From CAVSMC01 sp963728935 (lineage in GTDB: Bacteria > Pseudomonadota > Gammaproteobacteria > Burkholderiales > Casimicrobiaceae), in assembly GCA_963728935.1 (NCBI GenBank), contig CAVSMC010000005.1, positions 1 through 64,000 of the forward strand: 64,000 nt of DNA. The letters run 5' to 3'. Within the stretch, counting starts at the first letter, position 1, and every line of letters starts with the position of its first letter. The notes beneath the pieces were generated by a model. The model made no database searches. It was not told the origin of the DNA and worked only from the letters and a program-made list of their open reading frames with translations. Below are positions 59,869 through 64,000 of this stretch, one piece after another. Made by a program: the position numbers and the translations under genes.

Positions 59869-62800
59869 TCATGGCAGCGGGCTGATCTTGAGCAGGCTGC
59901 GCTCGGCGAACGCGACGTACAGAGCGCGAGACGACGGATCGGATACCGAATCGTAGTAGCAGTTCGTAGGCCTTCCGGGAAGCGCCAAGGTATCCAGCAG
60001 GCGGTCCCAATTGACGCCGTCGGTGGTGAAGAAGGCGCCTGCCAGGCCGACGGCAAATCGGCGCAACGGATCAGCGGGATCGAATTGCATGTCGGTCAGC
60101 ACCAGGTCGACGAAATCCCCCGGGGCCCGGTTGACAGGAATTGCGCCCCCGCTTCGGAGTTGGTTGTCGAGGCTTGCATCCGTCTGCCACGTGTTGCCGC
60201 CGTCGTCGGAGCGCTTCACGTCGGCGATGTCCAGGATGTAGACAAGGCCCGGGTCGTAAGGGCTGACGAAGAAGCGCCGCGCTTGCGTTGCTTGCAGAGA
60301 GGGTACGAGCTGCTGCCACGTACCCTCGTTGAGTTGCTGCAGCTGCCAGATGTCGCCGTTCCACCAGGAGTCCCAGATCGCCCCGGCGCCGTCGCGGTAG
60401 GTGAAGTGATGCTGGTCGTGGTAGAGCGATACGAAGAGACCGCCCTCGGCCGCCGGCGCCTCGGGCGTCTTGCCGCCCGCCGCATTGATCTGCTGCAGCT
60501 GCCAGGTGTCTGCGTTCCACCACGAATCCCAGACCGTTCCGCCGCTGTCGCGGTAAGCGAAGTGATGCTGGTTGTGGTAGACCGTCACGAACGGGCGGTC
60601 CGCGCTTGCGGGACCGTCCGGCGTCTTGCCGCCGGCCGCATTGATCTGTTGCAGGCGCCAGCTGCTTCCATCCCACCACGAGTCCCAGATCGTTCCGGCG
60701 CTGTCGCGGTAAGCGAAATGATGCTGGTTGTGATAGACCGAGACGAACGGCGCATCCACCGCCGCCGGACCATCGGGCGTCTTGCCGCCGGCTGCGTTGA
60801 TCTGCTGCAGTTGCCAGCTGCTGCCGTTCCACCATGAATCCCAGATCGTTCCCGCGGCATCGAGATAAGCGAAGTGGTGCTGATCGTGATAGACCGTCAC
60901 GAACGGGCCATCTGCTGCGGCGGGACCGTCCGGCGTCTTGCCTCCGGGCGCGTTGATCTGCTGCAGTTGCCAGCTGTTGCCGTTCCACCACGAGTCCCAG
61001 ATCGTTCCCGCGCTGTCGCGGTAAGCGAAATGATGCTGGTCGTGATAGATCGAAACGAACGGCGCATCCACCGCCGCGGGACCGTCGGGCGTCTTGCCAC
61101 CCGCCGCGTTGATCTGCTGCAGTTGCCAGCTGTTTCCGTTCCACCACGAGTCCCAGACGGTTCCGGCGCTGTCGCGGTAAGCGAAGTGGTGCTGGTCGTG
61201 ATAGACCGTCACGAACGGAGCCTCCACCGCGGGTGGACCGTCCGGGGTCTTGCCGTCGGCACCATTGATCTGCTGCAGCTTCCACTGGTCGTTATCGCCA
61301 TCCCACCACGGATCCCAGATCGTGCCCGCAGCGTCCGCATAGGGGAAATGATGCTGGTTGTGGTAGACGGTGGCGAATGGACCGTCGGTGGCAGCTGGAC
61401 CGTCGGTTCGCCCGCCCGCGAACTTCCACAGTTCATTGTTCTGGTTGCCGCCCGCGTAGAACACCGTGCGTGTGTGTCCGCCTGAAGCTTGAACCACGCC
61501 CATGTCGGTCGACGGCAACGCGGGGCCTTGTTGAAATACGCGCGCTCCGTCGGACGCTCCGGTCGCGACCGTGTCCCAATCGTCGCGGCTGTCGATTTCC
61601 AGCAGTTTCTGCGTTCGCAGAAGGACCGCCTCCTTCGCCTTCGCCTTGAAGCGAACGAAGATGTAATCGCCTGCGCGCGCACTATCGTCCTGCGGCAGGT
61701 TGAAGACGATGGGTCGGAAACCGCGCAAGGCAAAGCTGCTGCTCGCATTCCATTTATCGTCCAGCGAAGGTCCGGGAACGACGTGCCGACCGTCTGTACC
61801 GAGCGCGACATCGGGAAGCTCGCCGGGTGTCGTCTCGTAGGCGGTGACCGTTTGACCGTCCGCAGCCGCTCCTGGATTTCCATCGGGGTCCCACCGCGGC
61901 GTGAACACGAGCATCGAGTGCGGCCGCAGCGGATCGGCGAAAGAGCAATCGTTGTCACCGCCGCCATAGTCCTGCGAGATCCATTTCGCGCCGCCGTTTC
62001 CCGAAAAGAAACCGTCGTTATCGCCGGTGTTCAGCGAAAGCGCAGTCTTGCCCGCGATGGCGAGCCCCGCGACGTTGACGCATGCCAGCGTCCTCAGGTT
62101 CAGCGCCGGCTTGAAGTGCTTGCCTCCGTCGGTACTTCTGTAAATGCCGCCGTCGCACAACAACCATAAGCTGCCTTGCTGCCACTGATAGTTGCCGTGG
62201 TGGATCGTGCCCTTGAAATCGGGCGACAGGAAGATTCCGTGCAGGTCCGGATGGACGCTGTTGCCGTCGTCCAACCGCTTCCAATCGGACGGCGAAGCAG
62301 GATCGAGCGGGCCCACATAGGGTTTGGTGCGCTGTGCACCGTAGAACAACAAGTCTCCATGTCCGGTTCGCGTGGCAGCGATGAACACGCGACCCGAGTC
62401 CTGGTCCTGCTCGTTGAGATCAGGCGGAACGACGCGCTGCCACGTCGATTGGCCCGTATTCGCGAATTGCGAATAATCGCCGCGCCACAACACGGGCCCG
62501 CCGTTGATCTGCTGCAATTGCCAGTTGTCGCCGTCCCACCAGGAGTCGAAGATCGTTCCGGCACCGTCGAGATAGCTGAAGTGATGCTGGTTCTTGTATA
62601 CCGAGACGAACGGACCGACCGTCGCTGCAGGACCATCGGGCGTCTTGCCGCCCGCCGCATTGATCTGCTGCAGCTGCCAGGTGTCTGCGTTCCACCACGA
62701 ATCCCAGACCGTTCCGCCGCTGTCGCGGTAAGCGAAATGGTGCTGGTTGTGGTAGACCGTCACGAACGGGCGGTCCACGCTTGCGGGACCGTCCGGCGTC

Positions 62801-64000
62801 TTGCCTCCGGCCGCATTGATCTGTTGCAGGCGCCAGCTGCTTCCATCCCACCACGAGTCCCAGATCGTTCCGGCGCTGTCGCGGTAAGCAAAATGATGCT
62901 GGTTGTGATAGACCGAGACGAACGGCGCATCCACCGCCGCCGGACCATCGGGCGTCTTGCCGCCGGCTGCGTTGATCTGCTGCAGTCGCCAGCTGCTGCC
63001 GTTCCACCATGAATCCCAGATCGTTCCCGCGGCATCGAGATAAGCGAAGTGGTGCTGATCGTGATAGACCGTCACGAACGGGCCATCTGCTGCCGCGGGA
63101 CCGTCCGGCGTATTGCCTCCGGGCGCGTTGATCTGCTGCAGTTGCCAGCTGTTGCCGTTCCACCACGAGTCCCAGATCGTTCCCGCGCTGTCGCGGTAAG
63201 CAAAATGATGCTGGTCGTGGTAGATCGACCCGAAAGCATCGGCCACGGCTGCAGGCCCATTCGGCGTCACACCACTCGCGCCGTTGATTTGCTGCAGCTT
63301 CCACTGGTCGTTGTCGCCATCCCACCATGAATCCCAGATCGTTCCCGCGTCGTCGAGGTACGCGAAGTGGTGCTGGTCGTGGTAGACCGTCGCGAACGCA
63401 CCGCTGGTCGCTGAAGGAGCGTTGGGGGTCTTGCCGCCGGGACCGTTGAGCTGCTGCACGTTCCAGCGATCTCCGTCCCACCATGAATCCCAGATCGTTC
63501 CCGCAACGTCGGGATACGTGAAATGGTGCTGAAAGTGATAGACCGACGCGAACAGCGATGCGCTGGCGAGCGGACTCACCGTCTTGCCGCCATTGGCGTT
63601 CGCTATCAGGAACACCTCGAGAGGCGAGCGCGGAGACACGACCAATACACTCGGTGCCTGAGCATTGCCCTCGCTCGAAACGGCACCACCCCAATTCGCC
63701 TGGATCGGTCCTGCGTCGGCCGTCCAGCTACTACCTCCATCCAGGGAAACGAACATCACGCCATCGCCCAGCGCGTACACCGCCGGCCTCAGCGGCGCAC
63801 TCGGAAGCGGCAGCGAAACCGCGACGTGGTTGATCGGGCCGACTTGCGCAATCTCCTGAAACGAGGCACCGCCGTCTTGACTGACTGCCAACGCACTTCC
63901 ACCCGCCGCGAACACGAGCCGACCGCTGCCCGCCACCCACGCGAGCTGGCCCGCCGCCGGGGGGCGCGTGCTGCCGGGAACGGTGAACTGATGGACGCTC
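59869..64000 (-). CDS. Giant BNR-type protein carrying two seven-repeat lectin-like propellers, 5' partial
   Basis: At least 1376 codons; the frame is still open at the window edge, so the start is outside. Order: BNR-like segment (AVSQDGGASFQEIA, VSLDGGSSWTAD), seven repeats of about 46 residues (62500-63558), a BNR-like middle (YRSTDGGKHFKPAL), seven more repeats (60328-61392), and a BNR-like end (KRSDDGGNTWQTDASLD). Each repeat reads like FVTVYHDQHHFAYLDAAGTI then WDSWWNGSSWQLQQIN, with paired Trp and His as in PLL/tectonin-like bacterial lectins. Seven units fits one seven-bladed propeller per array. Probably secreted and carbohydrate-binding. Intact throughout. Confidence 0.85.
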   Translation of the reverse strand, partial: SVHQFTVPGSTRPPAAGQLAWVAGSGRLVFAAGGSALAVSQDGGASFQEIAQVGPINHVAVSLPLPSAPLRPAVYALGDGVMFVSLDGGSSWTADAGPIQANWGGAVSSEGNAQAPSVLVVSPRSPLEVFLIANANGGKTVSPLASASLFASVYHFQHHFTYPDVAGTIWDSWWDGDRWNVQQLNGPGGKTPNAPSATSGAFATVYHDQHHFAYLDDAGTIWDSWWDGDNDQWKLQQINGASGVTPNGPAAVADAFGSIYHDQHHFAYRDSAGTIWDSWWNGNSWQLQQINAPGGNTPDGPAAADGPFVTVYHDQHHFAYLDAAGTIWDSWWNGSSWRLQQINAAGGKTPDGPAAVDAPFVSVYHNQHHFAYRDSAGTIWDSWWDGSSWRLQQINAAGGKTPDGPASVDRPFVTVYHNQHHFAYRDSGGTVWDSWWNADTWQLQQINAAGGKTPDGPAATVGPFVSVYKNQHHFSYLDGAGTIFDSWWDGDNWQLQQINGGPVLWRGDYSQFANTGQSTWQRVVPPDLNEQDQDSGRVFIAATRTGHGDLLFYGAQRTKPYVGPLDPASPSDWKRLDDGNSVHPDLHGIFLSPDFKGTIHHGNYQWQQGSLWLLCDGGIYRSTDGGKHFKPALNLRTLACVNVAGLAIAGKTALSLNTGDNDGFFSGNGGAKWISQDYGGGDNDCSFADPLRPHSMLVFTPRWDPDGNPGAAADGQTVTAYETTPGELPDVALGTDGRHVVPGPSLDDKWNASSSFALRGFRPIVFNLPQDDSARAGDYIFVRFKAKAKEAVLLRTQKLLEIDSRDDWDTVATGASDGARVFQQGPALPSTDMGVVQASGGHTRTVFYAGGNQNNELWKFAGGRTDGPAATDGPFATVYHNQHHFPYADAAGTIWDPWWDGDNDQWKLQQINGADGKTPDGPPAVEAPFVTVYHDQHHFAYRDSAGTVWDSWWNGNSWQLQQINAAGGKTPDGPAAVDAPFVSIYHDQHHFAYRDSAGTIWDSWWNGNSWQLQQINAPGGKTPDGPAAADGPFVTVYHDQHHFAYLDAAGTIWDSWWNGSSWQLQQINAAGGKTPDGPAAVDAPFVSVYHNQHHFAYRDSAGTIWDSWWDGSSWRLQQINAAGGKTPDGPASADRPFVTVYHNQHHFAYRDSGGTVWDSWWNADTWQLQQINAAGGKTPEAPAAEGGLFVSLYHDQHHFTYRDGAGAIWDSWWNGDIWQLQQLNEGTWQQLVPSLQATQARRFFVSPYDPGLVYILDIADVKRSDDGGNTWQTDASLDNQLRSGGAIPVNRAPGDFVDLVLTDMQFDPADPLRRFAVGLAGAFFTTDGVNWDRLLDTLALPGRPTNCYYDSVSDPSSRALYVAFAERSLLKISPLP
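60328..61392 (-). repeat. Lectin repeat array B, seven units of about 141 bases
   Basis: Seven successive units, each with a YHxQHHFxYxD and a WDxWW core, spanning the second propeller of the large gene. The segment 60461-61050 is nearly identical to 62636-63225 in array A at a constant offset of 2175 bases, so four units were copied as a block. Confidence 0.9.
62500..63558 (-). repeat. Lectin repeat array A, seven units of about 141 bases
   Basis: Seven successive units in the N-terminal propeller. The first (SLFASVYHFQHHFTYPDVAG) and last (GPFVSVYKNQHHFSYLDGAG) are the most diverged, as expected for propeller closure. Units 3 to 6 match units 3 to 6 of array B almost exactly at DNA level. 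Confidence 0.9.

Overview
The window is high-GC DNA from a proteobacterium, most likely a betaproteobacterium (Burkholderiales-like). This is inferred from gene families and codon bias only. Most of it reads as part of an integrative conjugative element or large plasmid with an F-type (MPF-F) conjugation apparatus. The gene order resembles the SXT/R391 family: a DUF4400/TraJ-like gene, an accessory insert, traL-traE-traK-traB-dsbC-traV-traC-trbI-S26 peptidase-traW-traU-trbC-traN-traF-traH-traG, then partition, RadC and recombinase genes.

Layout. 1-437: tail of a DUF4400 membrane protein. 438 to about 17827: metal-homeostasis cargo. It holds a broken SbmA-like transporter, two DUF3299 proteins, a lipoprotein metallopeptidase, a TonB receptor, a MacB-like ABC exporter, a Fur/Zur regulator, a divergent znuABC-like importer, and a copper block (CopD-cytochrome c fusion, CopC, a companion envelope protein, DUF2946). 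17828-38062: transfer genes (lytic transglycosylase, OmpA-like lipoprotein, pilin candidate, traL to traG). 38170-41300: a lower-GC island with a STAS/GHKL ATPase, a HEPN/Toprim protein and the tail of a UvrD-like helicase. 41400-45200: an IS91-family element with its own tyrosine recombinase, interrupted by a complete IS3-family element. 45384-49790: a small membrane protein, an S49 peptidase, and a four-gene operon of ParM-like actin, a ParR-like partner, a CFI-box protein and a Cas4-like nuclease, preceded by a mirror-symmetric octamer array that looks like its centromere or operator. 50578-56312: tyrosine recombinase, small hypothetical genes, RadC and an XRE-type regulator. 56478-64000: two large exported proteins on the minus strand. 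The last carries two separate arrays of seven lectin-like repeats inside a BNR/sialidase-like scaffold and runs off the window.

How it fits together. The conjugation genes form one plus-strand block with overlapping or tightly spaced reading frames. The metal genes look like two transcription units diverging from a shared Fur-box-like site at 10360, for zinc (or a similar metal) uptake, plus a copper unit. The ParM operon would segregate or stabilise the element, and RadC and the recombinases are typical backbone passengers.

A caution for the whole annotation: about 15 genes carry one to four single-base frame breaks, while others of equal or greater length (traB, traC, traU, traH, TonB receptor, parM, both transposases) have none. 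Some breaks come in compensating pairs that leave an open frame but scramble a conserved motif. Assembly error and real decay cannot be separated from the sequence alone.
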